From NCBI GenBank assembly GCA_964023205.1, contig OZ026844.1:7438840-7502839 (forward strand): a stretch of 64,000 nt of DNA, read 5' to 3'. Both the position numbers and the translations under genes were made by a program. Below the pieces are notes generated by a model. That model saw only the letters and a program-made list of their open reading frames with translations, was not told where the DNA came from and did not search any database. Below are positions 42,920-49,913 of the stretch, in pieces (the first letter of the stretch is position 1; each line of letters starts with the position of its first letter). The stretch is from Lutraria lutraria. Lineage: Eukaryota > Mollusca > Bivalvia > Venerida > Mactridae.

Positions 42920-43291
42920 ATGGCACCAAAGCGACCACTCCTGCATAAATACGGACATCTGGTTCTGGGTTTAACTCAAGCCCCAGATGGGTTAAGAAGA
43001 AAGATGATACATGGAGCATCTAAAGAAATGATTCAATGTGTGGCAGAATGCTGTCAGAATGTTTTAAAAGGCAATGTTGCCTTATCCCCCTCTCAAAAGC
43101 AAAGGTTGAAGTCCAAGCGTCAACATCTCCGCACTTTAGCAGATAAAAGAGTATCCATTCAAAAAAAGAAACGTGTGTTGAATCAAAAAGGAGGATTATT
43201 TCCATTACTGGCTCTTGCTCCAATCATTGCTAAAGCTGTTGCTGCAGGAGCACTCAGTGGAGGTGTTGCCACACTGGTGAAAAAGCTATGA
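42920..43291 (+). CDS. Conserved small basic Polinton protein (paralogue of preceding gene)
   Basis: 123 aa. The block LRRKMIHGASKEMIQCVAEC, then NVLKGNVALS and LADKRVSIQKKKRVLNQKGG, is one I recognise from many metazoan Polintons. It is followed by a hydrophobic Ala/Gly-rich C-terminus (LALAPIIAKAVAAGALSGGV) that could insert in membranes. The GG before it is a possible site for the adenovirus-like protease, but the canonical upstream residue is not present. It aligns with residues 19-95 of the preceding gene. The stop overlaps the next start as ATGA. Confidence 0.85.
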   Translation: MAPKRPLLHKYGHLVLGLTQAPDGLRRKMIHGASKEMIQCVAECCQNVLKGNVALSPSQKQRLKSKRQHLRTLADKRVSIQKKKRVLNQKGGLFPLLALAPIIAKAVAAGALSGGVATLVKKL

Positions 43292-44046
43292 AGAAAATGG
43301 CTATCGTCCCGTTCAAAATGCTAGAAGAGATGAATCGATGGAAAACAGAACAACGACCACGTTTACCTCCTCCCCCGCAAGTCAGTCAAACATCCGATTT
43401 ACAGAAACAAATGGGAGATGTATTACAAAATGAATCGTTGTCTGAATCAGAAAAAGCACAACACTATGGACAAGTCTTGCAAAAGTTTCAACTGTCTCAT
43501 CAAAAAGCACGTGAACCGGCTACTCTGGCTGCACCAGTTGCACCGGATGCACCGGTTGTTCCAGCTGCTCAAGGTGCACAAGGGGCACAAGCGGCTCCTG
43601 CTACATTGACGGATCGGATTCTTGAAAGTGTTCCTACTACTATGCGTCGAAAAACTCAGCTTTTATTACACTTTCTACAAAATCATCCCCACATGTCATG
43701 GAATGATCAAGGGATGTTGGAATACCATGGAAAACCAATACAAGGATCCAACATTATTGATTTGGTCAATGATGTCATACGTCATAGAAAAGGATCGGAG
43801 CCTAGAGGATGGGAACAGTTTTCTAGTGGACTAAGAGATGTCAATGTACCACAAGAAGCGATAGGAAATAAACGGAGATGGTCATGGATGCAAAAAGCAG
43901 ACGATTCGGAGGAAGATGATGAATTCTTTGATAGTTTTGTTGAGCCTAGTTCACCTATAAGTAAACCTGCCAAACAGATGAAAGCAGAACCTATAAGTAA
44001 ACCTGTCAAACAGATGAAAGCAGAACCTAAGTGGGAAGCCTACTAG
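43288..44046 (+). CDS. Conserved Polinton protein, Pro/Ala linker and C-terminal repeat
   Basis: 252 aa. The N-terminal PFKMLEEMNRWKTEQRPRLP, the SLSESEKAQHYGQVLQKF segment and the middle domain (RRKTQLLLHFLQNHPHMSW, IIDLVNDVIRHRKG) are familiar from Polinton and adintovirus genomes as a conserved protein of unknown function. A low-complexity APVAPDAPVVPAAQGAQ linker joins the two halves. The C-terminus is acidic, then carries a 10-residue repeat (ISKPAKQMKAEP twice). It starts in a 4-nt ATGA overlap and ends 5 nt before the integrase ATG. Confidence 0.85.
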   Translation: MKKMAIVPFKMLEEMNRWKTEQRPRLPPPPQVSQTSDLQKQMGDVLQNESLSESEKAQHYGQVLQKFQLSHQKAREPATLAAPVAPDAPVVPAAQGAQGAQAAPATLTDRILESVPTTMRRKTQLLLHFLQNHPHMSWNDQGMLEYHGKPIQGSNIIDLVNDVIRHRKGSEPRGWEQFSSGLRDVNVPQEAIGNKRRWSWMQKADDSEEDDEFFDSFVEPSSPISKPAKQMKAEPISKPVKQMKAEPKWEAY

Positions 44047-44051
44047 ACAAC

Positions 44052-45125
44052 ATGAACAAAAAGGTAGACAGTCTGTTACATCAGATTTATTATGATCCCC
44101 ATCATCCGGCTGGTTTTGGTGGGGTAGAACGTCTTACTACAGCAGCTCGAACTCAACTGAAATCCATTACGCCAAGTCAAGTGGGATCCTGGTTGAAGGG
44201 ACAAAAGACCTATACCCTGCACAAACCTATCCGTAGGGTATTCTCGAGACGGAAAACGATTGTGGGTGGTATTGATCATCAATGGCAAGCTGATTTGGCA
44301 GACATGCAATCCTTGGCTCAGTACAACACCCCTTATCGATATTTGTTGTGTGTCATTGACGTGTTTTCAAAATATGCTTGGGTCGTTCCCCTCAAGGATA
44401 AAACGGGGCTCACATTGGTGGAAGCGTTTCGCTCTATTCTTAAAACGAGACAACCTAAAGCGTTGCAAACCGATAAAGGAACAGAATTCAAGAATCAAAG
44501 GTTTCAACAGTTTTTAGACAAAGTAGGGATTCATTATTTTACGACTGAAAACCCAGAAACGAAGGCTAGTATAGTGGAACGTTTTCAACGGACCTTAAAA
44601 TCACGCATGTGGAAATACTTTACGCATCATAAAACACGAAGGTATATTCAGGTATTGTCTGATCTCGTGCATGCCTATAATCATCGTGTTCATCGTAGTA
44701 TACAAATGGCACCCGTATCCGTAAATGAGAATAACGAATCTCAAGTGGCCTTGACCTTGTATGGAAAATCAAGAAAAAAAGCGTCGACGACCCTTCATGT
44801 GGGAGATATTGTTCGTATCAATAAAACAAAACGTACATTTGATAAAGGTTATCTACCCAACTGGACCACTGAACTGTTTAAAGTGATCCAAGTCAAAAAG
44901 ACCTCTCCTGCTACTGTGAAATTGACTGATTTAGACGGAGAACCCATACTGGGTTCGTTTTATTTCTCTGAAGTACAGGTTATAAAAGATGATGCTATCT
45001 ATGAAATTGAATCAGTGCTCGCACATCGCCAGAGTAAGGTAGACGGAAGACGAGAAATTAAAGTACATTGGAAAGGTTATCCTTCGAAATTTGACAGTTG
45101 GATTCCCGAATCCCATCTCGTTTAG
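44052..45125 (+). CDS. Retroviral-type integrase with C-terminal chromodomain
   Basis: 357 aa. The N-terminal LLHQIYYDPHHPAGFGGVER signature typical of Polinton integrases is followed by the rve catalytic core with D81 (WQADLADM), D141 (LQTDKGTEF) and E176 (ASIVERFQRTL). An SH3-like middle follows, then a chromodomain (about 310-357: YEIESVLAHRQS...VHWKGYPSKFDSW). All three acidic residues are present. It joins element ends to target DNA with a 6-bp stagger, matching the TACGAG duplication. The chromodomain probably steers insertion to modified histones. ATG 44052 is chosen because the frame upstream has no ATG. Confidence 0.95.
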   Translation: MNKKVDSLLHQIYYDPHHPAGFGGVERLTTAARTQLKSITPSQVGSWLKGQKTYTLHKPIRRVFSRRKTIVGGIDHQWQADLADMQSLAQYNTPYRYLLCVIDVFSKYAWVVPLKDKTGLTLVEAFRSILKTRQPKALQTDKGTEFKNQRFQQFLDKVGIHYFTTENPETKASIVERFQRTLKSRMWKYFTHHKTRRYIQVLSDLVHAYNHRVHRSIQMAPVSVNENNESQVALTLYGKSRKKASTTLHVGDIVRINKTKRTFDKGYLPNWTTELFKVIQVKKTSPATVKLTDLDGEPILGSFYFSEVQVIKDDAIYEIESVLAHRQSKVDGRREIKVHWKGYPSKFDSWIPESHLV

Positions 45126-45139
45126 TTAATAAATACATC

Positions 45140-45385
45140 ATGTCTCAAGCTGATACGGCCAGTGTGGTAGTGACTGCCTCAGAGCAAACCAAATTGTGTG
45201 AACCCAAAAATAAGGTCACTTTTTTTGCACAAATTGTAGTGGTATTTATCATTATTACCGTATCGCTATTTAATTTGTGTTTTCAACGACCCGATCGAGA
45301 ATTGTGGCTTCTGCTTTTAAGTAGTTCTCTAGGTTATATTCTACCGAATCCCTCCTTGAAATTCAATAAACCTAAATCAACATGA
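45140..45385 (+). CDS. Small Polinton membrane protein
   Basis: 81 aa from the ATG at 45140. One clear membrane segment (FFAQIVVVFIIITVSLFNLC, about residues 30-50) and a second hydrophobic stretch ending LGYILPNPS, a motif I recognise in this gene of other Polintons. Function is unknown; membrane association of the capsid or a lysis-like role are possibilities. The stop overlaps the penton start as ATGA. Confidence 0.8.
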   Translation: MSQADTASVVVTASEQTKLCEPKNKVTFFAQIVVVFIIITVSLFNLCFQRPDRELWLLLLSSSLGYILPNPSLKFNKPKST

Positions 45386-46224
45386 GTTCGTTTTACATCA
45401 CACTCATGAGTGATAGCTCTATGGATTTATTCCAAGACAATACGCAATGTTGTTTTCGTACCAAACTGGCAAAACCCATCCATCTCAATAAACAAGACTG
45501 GGAAATTGCCTTAGTGGAAATGATTGTTCCTAGTCAGGTCATTAATGTCACTGAAGAAGAGCGACATTTCTACATTGTTACACACGATCCTGTCCTGGGT
45601 AAGGTCTTAGAAAACTTTGAGACCTATTGTACTCTCCCCAATAAAGAAGAAAAAGGTGTACGACTTTGTATTCCTGTAGGAACTTATGTCACACCCCAAC
45701 ATTTGATCGAGACGATTGACTTTACCGTGAAAGATCAATTAGGTAAAATATTTAGGCAGAAAGGCCTTCGATTTACCATGGGTTTTTCAGGACAAAGTAA
45801 ACGCGCAAAACTGGACAGTTCGGATCAACTAGGCATTCAGTTTCATCCCCACATGTTTATTAAACTGGGTGGAGCCCCTGATAGTTCTTCTACCATCTTT
45901 TTTAAAGACACTCCAGATCCGTTTCCTCATGGCGTAGATATTAACATGGGTCATAATCATTTGTTTGTTTATTCCGACCTTGCGTCTTATACCTATTTGG
46001 GAAACATAGAAGCCCCCATCTTACGTGTAGCTCCATTTGATCCGAGAACGAAAGCAGGAACTAACCCTCATATTCATTTCGAGTTCTTGAATTTACACTA
46101 TGTACCACTGGCTAAAGCCGACTTTGACACCATCACTATCCATATAAGGGGTGACACTGGCCAGTCTATTCAGTTTATTCATGGGAAGTCTATGGTGAAA
46201 CTACACCTACGTCAAAGACAATGA
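45382..46224 (+). CDS. Minor capsid (penton) protein, single jelly roll
   Basis: 280 aa. The N-terminal SSFYITLMSDSSMDLFQDNT then FRTKLAKPIHLNKQDWEIAL pattern is characteristic of Polinton penton proteins. It would form the vertices of the icosahedral capsid together with the major capsid protein encoded 0.4 kb downstream. Length is normal for the family. It is linked to both neighbours by ATGA overlaps (45382-45385 and 46221-46224), so these three genes are probably translated from one message. Confidence 0.9.
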   Translation: MSSFYITLMSDSSMDLFQDNTQCCFRTKLAKPIHLNKQDWEIALVEMIVPSQVINVTEEERHFYIVTHDPVLGKVLENFETYCTLPNKEEKGVRLCIPVGTYVTPQHLIETIDFTVKDQLGKIFRQKGLRFTMGFSGQSKRAKLDSSDQLGIQFHPHMFIKLGGAPDSSSTIFFKDTPDPFPHGVDINMGHNHLFVYSDLASYTYLGNIEAPILRVAPFDPRTKAGTNPHIHFEFLNLHYVPLAKADFDTITIHIRGDTGQSIQFIHGKSMVKLHLRQRQ

Positions 46225-46586
46225 TACCTACTTACCAAGGTCAACCTCGACAATATGGACACGGACTTGGATCCATGTTTAAGAAAGCCATGAAAAGAAT
46301 TATGCCTTTACTGAATCCATTTGTGAAATCTGGAGTTCGCACCTTGAAAAAAGAAGGACTCCAGCAAGGAAAAGCCGCTATCAAAGATATCTTGACAGGA
46401 TCAAACGCTAAACAAGTAATACGAAAACGTGGAGCCTCTGTGTTAAAAGATGTGGGTGAATCCTTGCTACATGCCTTGGCCAGCCCTAAAAGACGTATAA
46501 AGAGCAAACCAGTCAAGAAAAGACCTCATTCGAAACTTCATCATCGCCGAGTTAAGCAGGCCAGACCTCTTGATATTTTCGATTAA
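46221..46586 (+). CDS. Small basic pVI/pX-like virion protein
   Basis: 121 aa with the N-terminus YQGQPRQYGHGLGSMFKKAM, an amphipathic helix region (MPLLNPFVKSGVRTLKKEG) and a basic C-terminus (PKRRIKSKPVKKRPHSK). The position between penton and major capsid genes and the composition match Polinton proteins likened to adenovirus pVI/pX. It may bind DNA or disrupt membranes during entry; this is by analogy only. It starts in an ATGA overlap. Confidence 0.78.
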   Translation: MIPTYQGQPRQYGHGLGSMFKKAMKRIMPLLNPFVKSGVRTLKKEGLQQGKAAIKDILTGSNAKQVIRKRGASVLKDVGESLLHALASPKRRIKSKPVKKRPHSKLHHRRVKQARPLDIFD

Positions 46587-46588
46587 TC

Positions 46589-47887
46589 ATGATGCAACAC
46601 GGTTCCTGTGAATGTAGTAAGACAGAGTTGGATGTGTCTGTTGTGCCACCTACCATGACAGCCATGCAAGAAGGTCAATGGACTGAGCATTATCCCATTT
46701 CTGCTCTGGACAATAATGCTCCGATTGAATTTGTGATTCCTGCACAGACAGAAAAATGGACAGATCTGAATCAATCTTACCTGTACCTAAAACTAAAAAT
46801 TATACAGGCAGATGGTACAGACCTAGCGGGCGACAGTGAAATTGCTACCGTCAACAATTTCTTTCACAGTATGTTCTCAAGCATTGATGTGTACCTGAAT
46901 AATAAACTGATCACCAGCAATGCGGACACGTATGCCTATCGGGCATACATAGAAAATTTACTCTCCTTCACCTCAAGCTGTAAAGACACTCAACTTCAGG
47001 CGCTAGAGTTATGGGGTGAAGACACCCCTGGTCATATGAACACCCACGCACATGACGGGGGTAACCTGGGCTATATTGAGAGACGTGATCGTGTCCTTCA
47101 AAGTCGTGTGGTGGAACTATGTGGACGACTTCATTTGGATCTGATGATGCAAGATAAATATTTACCCAATGGTATGGAAATACGCTTAAGACTAAACAAA
47201 GCGTCACCTCAATTCTGTCTCATGGGTGCCGCACCGGCTAAAATCAAGTTTCTAGAAGCAGGATTTAATGTAAGAACAGTAGATTTACTGCCAGTGGTAG
47301 CCAATCAACTCAATCAACAGATTGCTCAACATAACATGAAAATCCCCATCCGACGAACTGAAGTAAAAACATTTACGATTCCTAACGGTCAACGATCCAA
47401 GATTGAAGATCATTTATTTCAAAGTCAATTGCCAAAACGGCTTATCATCGGTATGGTAAGAAATGGAGACATGAATGGAGACATGGCTACCAACCCCTTT
47501 GATTTCCGTCATTTTACACTGAATCATCTAGAAGTCAGCATTGACGGAAAAAGTATTCATAACAAAGCGTTTCAACCCAATTTTGAAACGGGAGAAGTTC
47601 TAAGATCCTACATGTCACTCTATCAAGCGACAGGAGCTCTTGGTCTCAATCGTTCATTTGGATTGAGCATGAATGATTATCGGAACGGATACACACTCTG
47701 GGGGTTGGACTTGACAGCAGATCAAGGTTGCGAGGAAGGTCAACTCCATCCTATAAAAACGGGCAATCTGAGATTGGAATTTCACTTTGGAACAGCACTT
47801 GCACAAGCCATCAACGTGATTGTATTTGCGGAATACGACAATCAAATTGAAATCAATCAATTCAGAGAAGTGCTTCTAGATTATTAA
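46589..47887 (+). CDS. Major capsid protein, double jelly roll
   Basis: 432 aa. The block IEFVIPAQTEKWTDLNQSYL, then VNNFFHSMFSSIDVYLNNKL and DTYAYRAYIENLLSF, is the conserved first part of Polinton double-jelly-roll capsid proteins. The C-terminal half ends in GNLRLEFHFGTALAQAINV and FAEYDNQIEI, also typical. The frame is uninterrupted and of normal length. Trimers of this fold form the hexagonal facets of the capsid. Two adjacent ATGs open the frame (46589 and 46592); either could serve. Confidence 0.93.
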   Translation: MMQHGSCECSKTELDVSVVPPTMTAMQEGQWTEHYPISALDNNAPIEFVIPAQTEKWTDLNQSYLYLKLKIIQADGTDLAGDSEIATVNNFFHSMFSSIDVYLNNKLITSNADTYAYRAYIENLLSFTSSCKDTQLQALELWGEDTPGHMNTHAHDGGNLGYIERRDRVLQSRVVELCGRLHLDLMMQDKYLPNGMEIRLRLNKASPQFCLMGAAPAKIKFLEAGFNVRTVDLLPVVANQLNQQIAQHNMKIPIRRTEVKTFTIPNGQRSKIEDHLFQSQLPKRLIIGMVRNGDMNGDMATNPFDFRHFTLNHLEVSIDGKSIHNKAFQPNFETGEVLRSYMSLYQATGALGLNRSFGLSMNDYRNGYTLWGLDLTADQGCEEGQLHPIKTGNLRLEFHFGTALAQAINVIVFAEYDNQIEINQFREVLLDY

Positions 47888-47888
47888 G

Positions 47889-48335
47889 ATGGAAGACATG
47901 GATATTGAACACCTGGAAAAAGGACAAGATTACGAAATGAAGTTATTGGCGTATCCTTGTTGTACAAGTTCAAAGACGGACTTTTTACAAGAGTGCTTGA
48001 ATCATCACGTCACAGAAGCACTTCAATCTTTAATTTATAATCAAGTGCATAAAGACTGTTATGGTTGTCGAGTGAATCATCCTAGTCAAGTACAACATGT
48101 ACTCTGCTTATACACGAATACGGAAGAGTGGACAGAACTTTACATTCAAAAAGCGATTCAACGTTTGGACGTGTTCAATGTCATGGAAAAGTGGTATCCT
48201 GAATTAGTGACCTTGACCGATAGTGAAAAAGGAGACGCGTGTCGATTATGGATTCAGTTTAAAGAAGAACTCACTCAGAATCAGTTCATTGATCAGTGGA
48301 TCAGTGTTTGGGCTGAACGTGTCAACAGAAATTAG
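47889..48335 (+). CDS. Conserved Polinton CxxC protein of unknown function
   Basis: 148 aa with DCYGCRVNHPSQVQHVLCLY, a Cys/His motif that I recognise from the gene next to the capsid gene in other Polintons, where no function is established. Acidic N-terminus and Trp-rich C-terminus (QFIDQWISVWAERVNRN). It begins one base after the capsid stop codon and precedes the protease by 4 nt. Confidence 0.8.
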   Translation: MEDMDIEHLEKGQDYEMKLLAYPCCTSSKTDFLQECLNHHVTEALQSLIYNQVHKDCYGCRVNHPSQVQHVLCLYTNTEEWTELYIQKAIQRLDVFNVMEKWYPELVTLTDSEKGDACRLWIQFKEELTQNQFIDQWISVWAERVNRN

Positions 48336-48339
48336 CATT

Positions 48340-48930
48340 ATGGAGACGAATGAACTACAATACCTATTAGATCATTCACCGTTATTAAAACCACTACATG
48401 CTCGTGTTTGTGCCAAAGATCAATAACCTTCAGAGAAACCGCATGACGTGAAAGCCTATATTGTGAATACCCATAACGGGAATCAACGTGGAGAACACTG
48501 GGTGGCTCTTTATTTAAAAGACAATAAAGCAGTGTACTTTGATTCCTACGGATTACCTCCTTTCGAAGAGATTCTAACCTTTGTGAAAAAACATGCCAAC
48601 AAAACTTATCTGTGGAATGCCATGAGAATACAAGGCGATATGTTACCGGTGTGTGGTGTGTATTGTCTATTCGCTTTGGATTTTATCTCACGTGAATGTG
48701 ACTTGAACCAGATACTGTTAACCCGATTCAAACCGGACATGTATGGAAAAAATGACACTTATGTGACGCATTGGTTTCAACAATATTATGGTACTTATTA
48801 CATGCATGCTCAATATGTGAACAAGTGTGGACAAAAGTGTTGTGCTCAACGTAACTCTAGACCAGAAGGTCACAACCGTTTGTATCATACTATCACACAT
48901 AGAAATACAACTCTTTATGGTGATCATTAA
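48340..48930 (+). pseudogene. Adenovirus-type cysteine protease interrupted by one in-frame UAA
   Basis: A 196-codon frame from the ATG at 48340 carries a TAA at codon 29 (48424-48426); the same frame then runs open to 48930. Counting through the stop, the catalytic residues are all present: His53 (GEHWVALYL), Asp68 (YFDSYGLPP), Gln98 and Cys105 (PVCGVYCLFAL), matching the adenain spacing. A Cys/His-rich tail follows (CGQKCCAQ). There is no ATG soon after the stop that would restore the His. So the gene is broken, or depends on stop-codon readthrough, or the TAA is an assembly or allelic difference. The enzyme would normally mature capsid precursors. An AATAAA lies about 40 nt after the end. 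Confidence 0.88.
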
Positions 48931-49066
48931 ACAATGTTACTGTTTCATGTTGTTACTGTTTTCTTGTTACAAAAATAAAAGTTTAGAAAAACTGAAACTA
49001 GGTGTCTGTTATCTTTTTTCTAAGTTCATAAAAATCAAGCACATGTCTGTGCGGTACATTGGCGCG
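48931..49066 (+). other. Spacer with polyadenylation signal closing the core cluster
   Basis: AAAATAAAAG near 48967-48976 is a likely polyadenylation signal for the capsid/protease transcript. No gene in this stretch. Confidence 0.55.
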
Positions 49067-49135
49067 TGACGCCATCCAACCCTAGGGTGACGTCATCCAA
49101 GCGATATGACGTCATCCAACCACGAGAGTGGGCGG
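49067..49135 (+). promoter_or_regulatory. CRE array and GC box upstream of the right-end gene
   Basis: Three about-20-bp units with TGACGYCATCCAA: TGACGCCA at 49067 and perfect CRE palindromes TGACGTCA at 49088-49095 and 49107-49114, followed by GGGCGG at 49130-49135. CREs bind CREB/ATF factors. The array lies 36-100 nt upstream of the ATG at 49171. No TATA box is seen. Confidence 0.75.
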
Positions 49136-49170
49136 CGCTTCAACAGAAAAATACTCCGTCTTACAATACA

Positions 49171-49644
49171 ATGCCTCATTTCATTCTGAGAACTCAAACA
49201 CTCAAGATGGAGGCTTTATTCAATGAACTCAAAACAGCAAAACAACTGACTGAAAAACAGAGCAGGGTATGGCGTTCAATCAGTCGCTTAGCGGCTAGCA
49301 TTGTTAGAAAAAGGGAACGTGATCTTCAATTCATTGGTGAGACTTTGAATACCATTGAAACCAATCGATTTCATCATAGAGAAGAATTATCTCAATTTCG
49401 AGATCAAGTCAGAGAAAGGCAGCGAGATGCTCGGGAACGAACGGTGAATAGACAACGGGAACAACAACAAGAAGAAGAGCATTGGCGTATCATCACTACC
49501 GCTCAAGTTGAGTACACGGAACAACCACCAGTACCAGAACAGGAATGGTCCTGTGGGGATTCAACATGCAGGCTCTGCTATCCCCCACCAGACTGCCAAT
49601 GCGAACTATGTACCCAACCAGATCAGTCAGCAAACACGGTTTAA
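49171..49644 (+). CDS. Polinton right-end accessory protein: long coiled coil and Cys cluster
   Basis: 157 aa from the ATG at 49171 (MPHFILRTQTLKMEALFNEL). The frame is open upstream but has no ATG and overlaps the CRE array. Residues 15-110 are strongly helical and charged (RLAASIVRKRERDLQFIGET, REQQQEEEHW). The C-terminus has CGDSTCRLC...CQCELC, a probable zinc-binding cluster. I do not recognise the family. The design parallels the left-end gene at 34563-34886. The gene runs outward and is followed 12 nt later by the tandem histone-type stem-loops of the right inverted repeat. Confidence 0.78.
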   Translation: MPHFILRTQTLKMEALFNELKTAKQLTEKQSRVWRSISRLAASIVRKRERDLQFIGETLNTIETNRFHHREELSQFRDQVRERQRDARERTVNRQREQQQEEEHWRIITTAQVEYTEQPPVPEQEWSCGDSTCRLCYPPPDCQCELCTQPDQSANTV

Positions 49645-49650
49645 AAAACC

Positions 49651-49907
49651 ACCAACGGTCCTTTTCAGGACCACCAACGGCCCTTTTCAGGGCCACCATG
49701 TCTTTTCGAAAGAAAATTCTCTCATTGTCTCAAATAAATATTTAGTCTATACAGTACAAATAACAAAACACACACAGTACCCAGAACATTCCTTAAATCC
49801 ATTTCATACTATTTTGGGGTACAACATTGTGCAAATTTGCGCAAAGTTTGAAAACTTCTGGGTACCAATTACGTTGATTAGTACCCAGGGTACCGCCATA
49901 TACTACT
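49651..49907 (-). repeat. Polinton right terminal inverted repeat (257 bp)
   Basis: Reverse complement of 32705-32967 with modest divergence, including an AATAAA-containing insertion near 49731-49738 and a diverged patch near 49829-49850. The outer end reads CCGCCATATACTACT. Confidence 0.95.
49657..49694 (+). terminator. Tandem histone-type 3' stem-loops after the right-end gene
   Basis: GGTCCTTTTCAGGACC (49657-49672) and GGCCCTTTTCAGGGCC (49679-49694), each preceded by CCAAC and followed by ACCA. CGAAAGAAAA (49707-49716) follows 12 nt later like a U7 target. Sense orientation for the gene ending at 49644. Confidence 0.82.
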
Positions 49908-49913
49908 TACGAG
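49908..49913. other. Target-site duplication, right copy (TACGAG)
   Basis: Exact repeat of 32699-32704, immediately outside the right inverted repeat. Confidence 0.95.

Larger units (their letters stand above)
32705..49907. mobile_element. Complete Polinton/Maverick element, 17,203 bp
   Basis: The element is bounded by inverted repeats that begin AGTAGTATATGGCGG and end in its complement, and flanked by a perfect 6-bp duplication. It encodes the full diagnostic set: protein-primed family-B DNA polymerase, retroviral-type integrase with chromodomain, packaging ATPase, adenovirus-type cysteine protease, double-jelly-roll major capsid and penton-type minor capsid proteins. Accessory genes sit at both ends. 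Coding density is high and there are no introns, unlike the AT-rich flanks. All core frames are open except for one nonsense codon in the protease, so the insertion looks recent. The gene set implies both self-synthesising transposition and virion formation, as known for the family. Confidence 0.97.

Noticed and set aside
48448..48930. Protease starting at a GTG after the stop codon
   Set aside because: GTG is not a usual eukaryotic start, and the conserved N-terminal residues lie in the same frame upstream of the TAA.
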